64,000 bases of DNA from assembly GCF_024357955.1 (NCBI RefSeq), contig NZ_JANEYT010000007.1, positions 1-64,000 of the forward strand, read 5' to 3'. This stretch comes from Photobacterium pectinilyticum (lineage in GTDB: Bacteria > Pseudomonadota > Gammaproteobacteria > Enterobacterales > Vibrionaceae). Position 1 is the stretch's first letter, and each line of letters starts with the position of its first letter. This document shows positions 47,745 through 54,989 of the stretch, one piece after another. The translations under genes and the position numbers were made by a program. The notes under the pieces are model-generated. The model did no database searches, was not told the DNA's origin, and saw nothing but the letters and a program-made list of their open reading frames with translations.

Positions 47745-47770
47745 TTACATACACCCATGAATGTATGTAA
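47745..47770. promoter_or_regulatory. AcrR-type operator of the RND operon
   Basis: TTACATACA (47745-47753) and TGTATGTAA (47762-47770) form a perfect 9-bp inverted repeat with eight bases between. The E. coli AcrR operator has the same TACATACA and TGTATGTA arms. It lies 33 bases before the membrane-fusion gene, where binding would block transcription. Confidence 0.85.
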
Positions 47771-47903
47771 GTGGGGGAATTTTACTTCTAATATCAACGA
47801 CGACTTCTTCTCACTGACTTTTAGCTAGCCAATAAGCGAGTTTATTTGTAAGAGGAAAATGGCTGAAGAGGTGGTAAAAAAGCAGAAAAGGGAAGTGATG
47901 CAG

Positions 47904-47930
47904 ACAAAGCCACAGCGATTGTGGCTTTGT
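47904..47930 (-). terminator. hairpin after the DUF6172 gene
   Basis: ACAAAGCCACA and TGTGGCTTTGT form an 11-bp perfect stem around GCGAT, ten bases past the stop of the DUF6172 gene. The U-tract is short. Confidence 0.6.
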
Positions 47931-47944
47931 CTTGAAAACGGCGA

Positions 47945-48247
47945 TTACTCTTCGTCTTCAACTTCTCGCTTGGTGCGAACACCCGGCTTAGCCAGGATTT
48001 CCAAGTAGAATGACTCTAGCGCTAGTGTTTCAGCTTCGTCAATGCACTTATTGATTTCTTTAACGTGGATAACCTTTGCTTCCTGCTCGGTATGACCAAA
48101 CTTACAGTCGAAATCCCAGTAATCAGCACCAGCTGGAAGGGATTTGTTACGTTCACGCTTGAGGTACTTTTTTACTTCGTACTTGATGGCTTCTACAACG
48201 CGTGGAACCGCTTTTTTTGGGTGAGTTAAGGCAAATGTTTTTTTCAT
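47945..48247 (-). CDS. DUF6172 family protein
   Basis: A 100-residue basic, soluble protein from the ATG at 48247 (MKKTFALTHPKKAVPRVVEA), with AGGA six bases upstream. Conserved parts are VKKYLKRERNKSLP, the DYWDFDCKFGHTEQEA block near 52-66 and EINKCIDEAE. The family has no known function. It has terminator-like hairpins on both sides, so it is its own unit. Confidence 0.85.
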   Translation of the reverse strand: MKKTFALTHPKKAVPRVVEAIKYEVKKYLKRERNKSLPAGADYWDFDCKFGHTEQEAKVIHVKEINKCIDEAETLALESFYLEILAKPGVRTKREVEDEE

Positions 48248-48261
48248 CGTTTTCCTAAAAA

Positions 48262-48290
48262 TCAAAAAGGGCCCAGAACATGCTGGGCAC
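48262..48290 (-). terminator. terminator after the ABC ATPase gene
   Basis: On the minus strand GCCCAG and CTGGGC pair around a six-base loop (CATGTT region) and CCTTTTTGATTTTT follows. Confidence 0.8.
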
Positions 48291-48341
48291 GATGTGTATT
48301 TTACTTTAATTTGGCGCTGGTCGCGAATAGCAATTTTATTG

Positions 48342-49136
48342 CTAGTTTAATAGCAGACTATCATCTGCCAATTCCTCCCCTCGGACCTTGCTGAACATCT
48401 CTAGCAGATCTTTCACGCCCATCTGACTGCGAGTCTCTCCAGCCACATCAAGAACCACTTCTCCCTGATGCAGCATTACGGTGCGCTCGCCGTAGGCCAG
48501 CGCATCCTTCATCGAGTGGGTGACCATCATTACCGTGAGGTCAAATTCCTCAACCACTTTATTGGTCAGTGCCAACACAAAGGCGGCCATTCGTGGATCC
48601 AAGGCGGCGGTATGCTCATCGAGCAGTAGTAGCTTGCTGTTTGCCAGTGTGGCCATCACTAGGCTGACTGCCTGGCGCTGCCCGCCGGACAACAGTCCGA
48701 TGCTATCACCCAAGCGATCCTCAAGGCCGAGACCTAAGATACTGATCCGCTCCTGAAACAGTTTGCGGCGCTTGGACGACAGAGCCAGCTTCCAACTACG
48801 CTGACTGCCGCGTTTGTAGGCCAGCGCCATGTTCTCCTCGATGGTGAGCGAGCCACAGGTGCCAGCCAGCGGGTCTTGGAACACCCTTGCCGCATATTCG
48901 GCACGCTGATGGACACTTTTTTGGGTGACATCGATATTGTCAATCAACACTTGCCCCCCGACCATTGGAGTCTCGCCGCTAACCGCACCTAATAGCGTGG
49001 ACTTACCGGCCCCGTTAGAGCCAATCACAGTGACAAACTGTTTTTCCGGCACTGTGAGAGAAACACTCTTGAGCGCTTGGTTTTCCAAAATGGTGCCTTC
49101 GTTGAAGGTTACACGGATATCGTTTAGTTCAATCAT
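48342..49136 (-). CDS. ABC transporter ATP-binding protein (TrpZ-like)
   Basis: A 264-residue ATPase with Walker A GSNGAGKST near 39, signature LSGGQRQAVSL near 149 and Walker B LLLLDEHTAALDP near 170. The histidine of the H-loop follows (VTHSMKDAL). It is the third gene of a substrate-binding, permease, ATPase run; the composition resembles the TrpXYZ-type importers of PF04392-binding proteins. Confidence 0.93.
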   Translation of the reverse strand: MIELNDIRVTFNEGTILENQALKSVSLTVPEKQFVTVIGSNGAGKSTLLGAVSGETPMVGGQVLIDNIDVTQKSVHQRAEYAARVFQDPLAGTCGSLTIEENMALAYKRGSQRSWKLALSSKRRKLFQERISILGLGLEDRLGDSIGLLSGGQRQAVSLVMATLANSKLLLLDEHTAALDPRMAAFVLALTNKVVEEFDLTVMMVTHSMKDALAYGERTVMLHQGEVVLDVAGETRSQMGVKDLLEMFSKVRGEELADDSLLLN

Positions 49137-49151
49137 GCTTACCTCAACGTT

Positions 49152-50081
49152 CTAGGCTAACTTTTTGGTGGCTGCGGATGGCTTTTTCTTGTTACGAATC
49201 CATTTCCCTTTCATGCGCGGGGCGATCAAGGCAACGGCAACCAACAGGGCAGTGATCAGGTTGAGATCTGAGGCTTGCAGGCCAAACATCCCGCTGCTGA
49301 GGGCAAAGGCGACAGCCAAGCGATAAAGAATGGAGCCGAGGATCACCGCAACGACAGCGACCCAGATTTTCCGGCCGGGAAGCAAGGTTTGGCCGAGGAT
49401 CACCGCAGCAAGACCAACCACTATAGTGCCGACGCCCGAGGTGACATCGGCAAAACTATTGGTTTGGGCAAAAAGGGCACCGGAAAAGCCGACCAGCCCG
49501 TTGGATAAGGCCAAACCGAAGTAGGTATACAGGGCGGTATTGCCCCCTTGGGCATTGACCATCCGGCTGTTCACCCCAGTTGCACGCAGGCCAAGGCCGA
49601 AGTCGCTGGCGAGCAATCGTGTGATAAACCAAGCGCTGGCGACCACCAGAGCAAGCACTATCACCAGGCGGATAATGCCTTCGTCCAATCCGTAATCAAA
49701 AGCGAGCATTTCAAATGGGGTGAACAAGGTATCTTCACCCAACAGGGAGAGATTAGGACTGCCCATGATCCGGATATTAATCGAGAAGGCGGCAATCATG
49801 GTCAGGATACTGGCTAGGAGGTGGAGTATCCCGCAGCGAACCGCCAAGAAGGCGGTTACCAATCCACATAACCCGCCAGCGGCAATAGCCAGTGAGGTGG
49901 CGACCCAAGGGTTGAACCCCGCAATAATCGCGGTTGCCGCAACTGCGGCACCCATAGGAAAGCTGCCATCAACTGAAAGATCGGGAAAGTCTAAAATACG
50001 GAAGGTCAGGTAGACCCCTAGGGCAACTAGCCCGTAGACCAGTCCGATCTCGAGTGTTCCGAGAAAGGCAAAGAAAGACAT
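49152..50081 (-). CDS. ABC transporter permease (TrpY-like)
   Basis: A 309-residue permease of the branched-chain-type BPD_transp_2 fold with about eight to ten hydrophobic segments, a characteristic LSVDGSFPMGAAVAA segment near 35-50, and a basic C-terminus (KGKWIRNKKK). It is 15 bases from the ATPase gene and about 49 from the binding-protein gene. Confidence 0.92.
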   Translation of the reverse strand: MSFFAFLGTLEIGLVYGLVALGVYLTFRILDFPDLSVDGSFPMGAAVAATAIIAGFNPWVATSLAIAAGGLCGLVTAFLAVRCGILHLLASILTMIAAFSINIRIMGSPNLSLLGEDTLFTPFEMLAFDYGLDEGIIRLVIVLALVVASAWFITRLLASDFGLGLRATGVNSRMVNAQGGNTALYTYFGLALSNGLVGFSGALFAQTNSFADVTSGVGTIVVGLAAVILGQTLLPGRKIWVAVVAVILGSILYRLAVAFALSSGMFGLQASDLNLITALLVAVALIAPRMKGKWIRNKKKPSAATKKLA

Positions 50082-50130
50082 CCTTATTCTCCTTGTCTTT
50101 ATGAGTGTTGTTACCGAGCATCCTGCTCTC

Positions 50131-51105
50131 TTACTTCTCTATCGACGATGCTCGCTCAAGTACCGCGGCAGGGAAGGTGAAGCCCAGTTTATCGGCGGCT
50201 TTTTGGTTAAGGGCCAGATCGGAACCTTTCGCCACTTTGACAGGAAGCTCAGAGATTTTTTTCCCTTTAAGCAAAGCATCGACATACTCAGCCGTCTGGA
50301 CACCGACTTGGTAATAGTCGAACCCAAGGGCCGCTAGGGCACCGTTCTCAATATAGGTTGTTGAGGCGCCGACAATTGGGGTGTTGGCTTGGTTGCCAGC
50401 ATTGACCAGGCCGTCAATCGCACTCGCCACGGTGTTATCGGTTGGGGCGTAAATAACGTCAGCTTTGGAAGCGACAATCTGGGCGGCAGATTGGACATCG
50501 GCACTTTTCAACGCTGTGCCTTCTACCACTGTCAGGCCTTTGTCTTCGGCAGCAGCACGGAGTAGCTGAACAAGGGCAACGGCGTTGGCTTCACCCGGGT
50601 TGAAGACCACCCCGATGGTCTTCATCTCAGGCAATAATTCCTGCATCAGTGCAACGTGCTGGGCAACCGGTGAGAGATCAGATAGACCTGTAACATTGCG
50701 CGTTGGCTTTTGCATATCTTTGACCAGTTTGGCACCGACTGGATCGGTCACAGCCGTGAAAACAACCGGGATAGATCGGGTGGAAGCCGCCAGTGCTTGG
50801 GCGGTAGGGGTGGCAATGCCCACCAGAACATCGGGACGTTCGCCCACGAACTGTTTGGCAATTTGCACTGCAATCGCCGGGTTACCTTGTGCAGTTTGGT
50901 AGCTGAACTCTAGATTCTCGCCCTCTACATATCCTTTTTGTTTCAAGCCATCGAGCAAGCCATTGCGCGCAGCATCCAATGCCGGGTGCTCAACGATTTG
51001 TGAGACCGCCACTTTTGCCACATCAGCCACAGCGGCTGTAGATGCCATACTCAATGAGGCGGCGACCCAGATGGCTGTTAGCAGTTTATTGTTTCTCATA
51101 TCCAT
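50131..51105 (-). CDS. ABC transporter substrate-binding protein (PF04392, TrpX-like)
   Basis: A 324-residue periplasmic protein. The start at 51105 (MDMRNNKLLTA) has AAGGAG seven bases upstream and gives a signal peptide ending STAAVA. The longer start at 51153 would add 16 residues before the signal and was rejected. Core blocks are VAVSQIVEHPALDAARNGLL, GIATPTAQALA, VFTAVTDPVGAKLV, IGVVFNPGE and GALAALGFDYYQVG. The family includes predicted tryptophan/tyrosine importers; the ligand here is not shown. Confidence 0.92.
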   Translation of the reverse strand: MDMRNNKLLTAIWVAASLSMASTAAVADVAKVAVSQIVEHPALDAARNGLLDGLKQKGYVEGENLEFSYQTAQGNPAIAVQIAKQFVGERPDVLVGIATPTAQALAASTRSIPVVFTAVTDPVGAKLVKDMQKPTRNVTGLSDLSPVAQHVALMQELLPEMKTIGVVFNPGEANAVALVQLLRAAAEDKGLTVVEGTALKSADVQSAAQIVASKADVIYAPTDNTVASAIDGLVNAGNQANTPIVGASTTYIENGALAALGFDYYQVGVQTAEYVDALLKGKKISELPVKVAKGSDLALNQKAADKLGFTFPAAVLERASSIEK

Positions 51106-51172
51106 TCTCACACTCCTTGTTGGTTTCACGCTGTTCAAATTGTTGCTTAGCATAATGTTTTATCGTATCAGG

Positions 51173-51206
51173 GCGTAAAATGACATAACGCATTTAACAT
51201 TTACGC
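51173..51206. promoter_or_regulatory. GCGTAAA/TTTACGC inverted repeat upstream of trpX-like gene
   Basis: GCGTAAA (51173-51179) and TTTACGC (51200-51206) form a separated inverted repeat about 70 bases upstream of the binding-protein start. The TAAA/TTTA halves are reminiscent of TyrR boxes but the spacing does not fit, so no regulator is assigned. Confidence 0.35.
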
Positions 51207-51379
51207 AACGCGGTGGTGGTCAATAATGCTGCAACACAATCATTGAATAGTGAGAGTGATTGCTTGTTGAGATGAATTTATATCGCTGACTGGTATTTGG
51301 GTCAGTATGAGGATAATTGTGCTTTATTGATATATTTATGGTTTTAGAGAAATATTTTCTTATTTACGGTAAGGACGCG

Positions 51380-51499
51380 ATGAAAATCTGTGCCACAGAT
51401 CAAACTGCAGAGAGGCCGGTGTTCAGTGAAGGGTCAGGTCTGGTAAGAGATAATAATTGCTATGAGATATTAGCTGTATCTCTCCCAATGACCCCATAA
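51380..51499 (+). CDS. candidate 39-residue ORF with terminator
   Basis: An ORF reading MKICATDQTAERPVF and ending LPMTP has AAGGA at good spacing before its ATG. Its stop codon lies inside a GACCCCAT/ATGGGGTC hairpin followed by a U-rich tail. The peptide has two cysteines and no hydrophobic helix. The unit may be a small gene or a small RNA. I do not recognise it, and composition alone does not prove coding. Confidence 0.35.
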   Translation: MKICATDQTAERPVFSEGSGLVRDNNCYEILAVSLPMTP

Positions 51500-51529
51500 G
51501 CTTGGCCGCCGATGGGGTCTGTTCTTTTC
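51490..51529 (+). terminator. hairpin with U-tail after the 39-residue ORF
   Basis: GACCCCAT (51490-51497) and ATGGGGTC (51512-51519) pair around 14 bases and TGTTCTTTTC follows on the plus strand. On the minus strand it could also end chaN-ward read-through but lacks Us. Confidence 0.65.
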
Positions 51530-51552
51530 TTGGCTATTGGTTTTTCTCGCAG

Positions 51553-52521
51553 TTATTCATAGCACTTCAACGTTTTATTCCTGCCGTATATTTCTTTCAT
51601 CGCAGCATGCATTTTGTCTTTATCGACATAGGCTGTCGGTAGTTGCATGACCTGAAAAGTAAAATCAGGTGATCCTTCTGCCACATTGGCCTTTTCGGTA
51701 ACTGGGGTCACCATCATGACGTTTAGAGCCGGGTTGCGTGCCGTGATCCGTGAAGCGGTACCTAAACCTTCGGCTACATGGAAGCGTCCAGCAACATGAA
51801 TAATTTGTTTGCCGGGGTGAAGAGCAAGGTAATCCACCATACTTTCAGCCATTGTGTCATCCCAAGTCGTTTGGGCGGCAAACTGGCGTTTGGTTTTTTC
51901 TTCGTCGCCATGGTGCATCGACGCGTTGAATTTTTCATGGTAGGCATCGTCGCCCAATGTGAGTTGTTTGGCTACCCATTTGCGCTCAGTGGTTGGTAGC
52001 CGATCCAAGTAGCTTTCGCCTTGCTGGCCAATGCAGCGAACAATGGGTTTCGGGGCATTGGCAGCAATAACATCCAGCTGGTTTATTTTGGCGAATTCAA
52101 CCAGGGGGCGGTAGTCGCTACTGTAGTTAGGCCAAGCATTTCCATCCTTGATCAGCGTTTTCTCGCCGATTTCACCATTTAAATATTGATTAACGACATG
52201 CTGCTTATCCCGGGTGAACTGCTCCATTGATAGGGCCATATTAGGGCTCTGTTGGTAAAGGGCAGCAAAAAGGCGGGCCTGCATCAGATGCGCTCCCGGG
52301 TGGCCGTGCCATTCACCAACCAGCACAATATCAGCATCTTTAAGTGCATCGGCGAGCTGGGTAAGGGTCATAGATTGCCCTTGTGGTGAAAGGATTGTCG
52401 AGTCGTACATGGTTGGCAGCGGTTGGGGCATGCTGTCGTTCATATCAGTAACGTCAATATGGGAGGTGCAGCCGAACATTAAGCTAGCAAGGCCGAGGGA
52501 AAGCCATTTCTTCATGGGCAT
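51553..52521 (-). CDS. ChaN family lipoprotein
   Basis: A 322-residue lipoprotein with signal MPMKKWLSLGLASLMFGC, lipid Cys at residue 18. The ChaN domain carries VGEWHGHPGAHLMQARL near 65-80 and the C-terminal IHVAGRFHVAEGLG motif. Campylobacter ChaN binds haem and is iron-regulated; the role here is inferred. The ATG at 52515 is an alternative start. The longer upstream extension would place 50 residues before the lipid Cys and was rejected. Confidence 0.9.
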   Translation of the reverse strand: MPMKKWLSLGLASLMFGCTSHIDVTDMNDSMPQPLPTMYDSTILSPQGQSMTLTQLADALKDADIVLVGEWHGHPGAHLMQARLFAALYQQSPNMALSMEQFTRDKQHVVNQYLNGEIGEKTLIKDGNAWPNYSSDYRPLVEFAKINQLDVIAANAPKPIVRCIGQQGESYLDRLPTTERKWVAKQLTLGDDAYHEKFNASMHHGDEEKTKRQFAAQTTWDDTMAESMVDYLALHPGKQIIHVAGRFHVAEGLGTASRITARNPALNVMMVTPVTEKANVAEGSPDFTFQVMQLPTAYVDKDKMHAAMKEIYGRNKTLKCYE

Positions 52522-52609
52522 CAAATCACAGTGAGTTGGGGGAACGTCGAGTAAAAAATACACGACAAACAAATCATTAAGTATAGAAGCTGTGATGATA
52601 AATGAGTTG

Positions 52610-52643
52610 ATAGTAGTTATCAAATGCAATTGATAACTACTAT
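52610..52643. repeat. 14-bp perfect inverted repeat between rlmA and chaN
   Basis: ATAGTAGTTATCAA (52610-52623) and its exact complement (52630-52643) flank six bases. It lies about 90 bases upstream of the chaN start and 38 bases past the rlmA stop. No U-run follows, so it may be an operator of chaN or a transcript-stabilising stem. Confidence 0.7.
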
Positions 52644-52680
52644 TATTTGATGATTGCGATGTGATTGCTGTTGCTGGCCG

Positions 52681-53499
52681 TTAAGCTTGTCGCTGATAAA
52701 CCCTAATCGCGAAATCGGCTTCGCAACGGAATTGTTTGCTTGCTGCCAGTTGCTGCCAGACATTATCACTGGTTTTCCACGCAAACGGCGTCATCTGCAT
52801 CAGCGCTGTTGCCTCTTCGCCGTTAAGTGTCATGTCGTAGTGGAGTTGGGTCTGGTCGATAAGCTCAAAGCCTTCGATACTTTCGGCTGCCATATCATGC
52901 AACCGCACACCGTCGTAAATAAGCTCTTTTAGCTGGTATAAATGGCGGGCTGCCGGCGTCACGGTAACAATAATACCGCCCGTTTTAATCGTACGCTTTA
53001 GCTCTTTGTCTTTGCATGGTGCATAAATGCGTACCATGCCATCGAGAGAATGATCGGAAAAAGGCAGACGGTGGCTAGAAGCGACACAAAAATGGCTGGT
53101 CGGGTAGCGTTTGGCCGCGTAGCGAATCGCCACTTTCGAAATGTCTAAACCATGCACTTCCAACGCTGGGTGAGCTGGCAGTGCTGCGGCAAAACCGGAT
53201 GTGTAATATCCCTCGCCACATCCGATATCTAACAACTGTTCAGCCTCTTCCGGGAGATATTTTTCTAGCTTATCAATGACCATCTGGCGCATTGGATCAT
53301 AGTGGCCGGCGTCGAGAAATAGACGTCTGGCCTGCATCATCTCTTTGTTATCACCAGGGTTTTTTGACCCTTTGTGGTGTGCCGGCATCAAGTTGACATA
53401 CCCTTCTTTGGCCTGATCAAACTGGTGGTTACTGGCGCATTTCCACGTTTTATCTTGTTGGGTCAGCGGCTGGTGGCAGAGAGGGCATTGGTATGGCAT
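52681..53499 (-). CDS. rlmA: 23S rRNA (guanine-745-N1)-methyltransferase
   Basis: A 272-residue enzyme that methylates G745 in helix 35 of 23S rRNA. An N-terminal zinc ribbon (CPLCHQPL with a later C-x5-H pair) is followed by the KEGYVNLMP segment, the SAM motif LDIGCGEGYYTSGF near 92-105 and RIYAPC. The ATG at 53499 has GGTG upstream and matches the E. coli N-terminus; the GTG at 53508 is an alternative. Confidence 0.95.
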   Translation of the reverse strand: MPYQCPLCHQPLTQQDKTWKCASNHQFDQAKEGYVNLMPAHHKGSKNPGDNKEMMQARRLFLDAGHYDPMRQMVIDKLEKYLPEEAEQLLDIGCGEGYYTSGFAAALPAHPALEVHGLDISKVAIRYAAKRYPTSHFCVASSHRLPFSDHSLDGMVRIYAPCKDKELKRTIKTGGIIVTVTPAARHLYQLKELIYDGVRLHDMAAESIEGFELIDQTQLHYDMTLNGEEATALMQMTPFAWKTSDNVWQQLAASKQFRCEADFAIRVYQRQA

Positions 53500-53824
53500 A
53501 GGGATCACCGGTCAGTGGAGTTGCGAGCATTGTAAACGTCTGTTTAGGCAAGCTGCAAGCAAACTGTATAAGTGCCCCTCTTTTGCTGATGAAATAGCCT
53601 TCTACTAGGCCAAAGCCGCCCTCTTATTATGATTATCTTGTCATTACTGAGGATAAAGGGGGGCAGGGTGAATGCAAAAAGTAGAAGTCAGGATGAATAA
53701 AAAGTTATTATTTTGTAATTTTTTTTCCTGTCACCTAAGTTAATAATGGCAAGTTTTTATTGCTAGTAGGAGTTAATTCAATAACAGATTTTTATCTGAT
53801 TAACGAAGATAGGATATCTAATAA
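53500..53824. other. intergenic region rlmA / porin
   Basis: About 325 bases, AT-rich near the porin, containing only the divergent promoters. No ORF, clear operator or hairpin was identified. Confidence 0.5.
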
Positions 53825-54849
53825 ATGAATAAAAAAATTCTCGCCATAGCAGTGGCAAGCGCATTTTCAACCACATTCGTTTCTGCCGCAACGGTTTATC
53901 AGGATGATGACACCACCTTTAACATAGGTGGACGAGCGGAAGTCAGGGCTAACTTTTCTGACGCCAACAAAGAACCCGGAAACAGCAGTAGTTACGCTGA
54001 TCGATCTAGGGTGCGATTGAGTGTTGATGGTACGCAGGTGGTATCAAGCAACGTGTCATTTTTCGGTAAGTATGAGTTTGAGATCACAGAGGCGGAAGAT
54101 GGCTCGAGTGATGATGTCAAAATGAATACCCGCTACTTATATGCAGGGATTGAGACAAGTCACGGTAACCTCTATTACGGCCACCAAACGAATGCCGTTA
54201 CTTATTTGACCGATTGGACTGATATGGCCGAAACATTTAGTGGCTATATTAATGAATACACGGTAGCAACAGCGGATAGGGCCAAAAATGTCCTACGCTA
54301 TGAATTCACCACCGACTATGGGTTGACGTTTCAAGTTGATGGCAACTTCAATTCAGACAGCGAAAGTGCGAAAGTGCGAAAAGTGATGGTTACGGTGCCG
54401 CATTGGCCTACAGTATCCCGATGGGGTTAGATCTCGGGATCGGTTACGCTGCGAGTGATGAGACTTATGGCAATGGCTCTGACACCGATACCTCCGATGC
54501 GTTTTTCGCTGCGGCAAAATACACCAATGATATCGGCTTATGGCTAGCCGCTTTATATCAAGGAGGCAGTATTTCATCCCTCGGCATTAAAGGTTCTGAC
54601 TACAGTTCTGCTGATGTCTATTTGGGTTACTCCTTTGATGATAACAACGTTAACCTGACATACAGTTACTTTTCGGCCGATGATATAGCGGATTTGGACA
54701 TCAATTTTATTGGTGTTGAATATGCTCGCTATATTGGCGGTGTCACTTTATTTGGCAGCTATAAGTTCAACCTGCTCGATGAAGGCGAAGGGGGGGTCGG
54801 CGATAACGACGAAGATGAATTAATGTTAGGTATGCGTTACGCTTTTTAA
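53825..54849 (+). pseudogene. outer-membrane porin, frameshifted by an 8-bp duplication
   Basis: A general Gram-negative porin in two frames. The N-terminal part (53825-54430) has the signal peptide MNKKILAIAVASAFSTTFVSA and beta-strand repeats; the C-terminal part (from about 54378 in the other frame to 54849) ends in MRYAF, the terminal-Phe signal for BAM insertion. The frame breaks at two adjacent copies of GAAAGTGC (54362-54377). Deleting one copy joins them as SESAKSDGYGAALAYS and gives 338 residues, normal porin length. As sequenced, translation stops at 54430. It may be phase-variable or inactivated. Confidence 0.9.
54362..54381. repeat. octamer tandem GAAAGTGC x2.5 in porin
   Basis: Two full copies of GAAAGTGC plus GAAA. 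Each extra unit shifts the reading frame by two bases (8 = 2 mod 3); one unit gives an open porin, two units give a stop at 54430. Confidence 0.9.
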
Positions 54850-54893
54850 GCCCTATCTCTAAGCGAGTGCCTTATTATACTGTTTTAGATCTT

Positions 54894-54922
54894 AAGCTCA
54901 GGAGCGTGCTCCTGAGCTTTTT
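54894..54922 (+). terminator. terminator after the porin
   Basis: AAGCTCAGGAGC and GCTCCTGAGCTT form a 12-bp perfect stem around GT, followed by TTT. Confidence 0.92.
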
Positions 54923-54936
54923 GCTATGTTATGCCG

Positions 54937-54989
54937 TTATACCAACCTACATAAATACTTGATCAACGACTTATCCCAATTGGTATTAT
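54937..54989 (-). repeat. dispersed intergenic repeat, copy B (complete)
   Basis: On the minus strand AATACCAATTGGGATAAGTC, then GTTGATCAAGTATT, then TATGTAGGTTGGTATAA. ATACCAA and TTGGTAT form terminal inverted repeats about 48 bases apart. It matches copy A at 35284-35320 and sits between the porin terminator and pgtA, just past the pgtA stop. Confidence 0.65.

Noticed and set aside
52610-52643. Fur box upstream of chaN
   Set aside because: The repeat does not match the GATAAT hexamer pattern well enough.
54403-54849. C-terminal porin part as an independent gene starting at 54403
   Set aside because: It begins in the middle of a porin barrel, lacks a signal peptide and is explained by the octamer frameshift.
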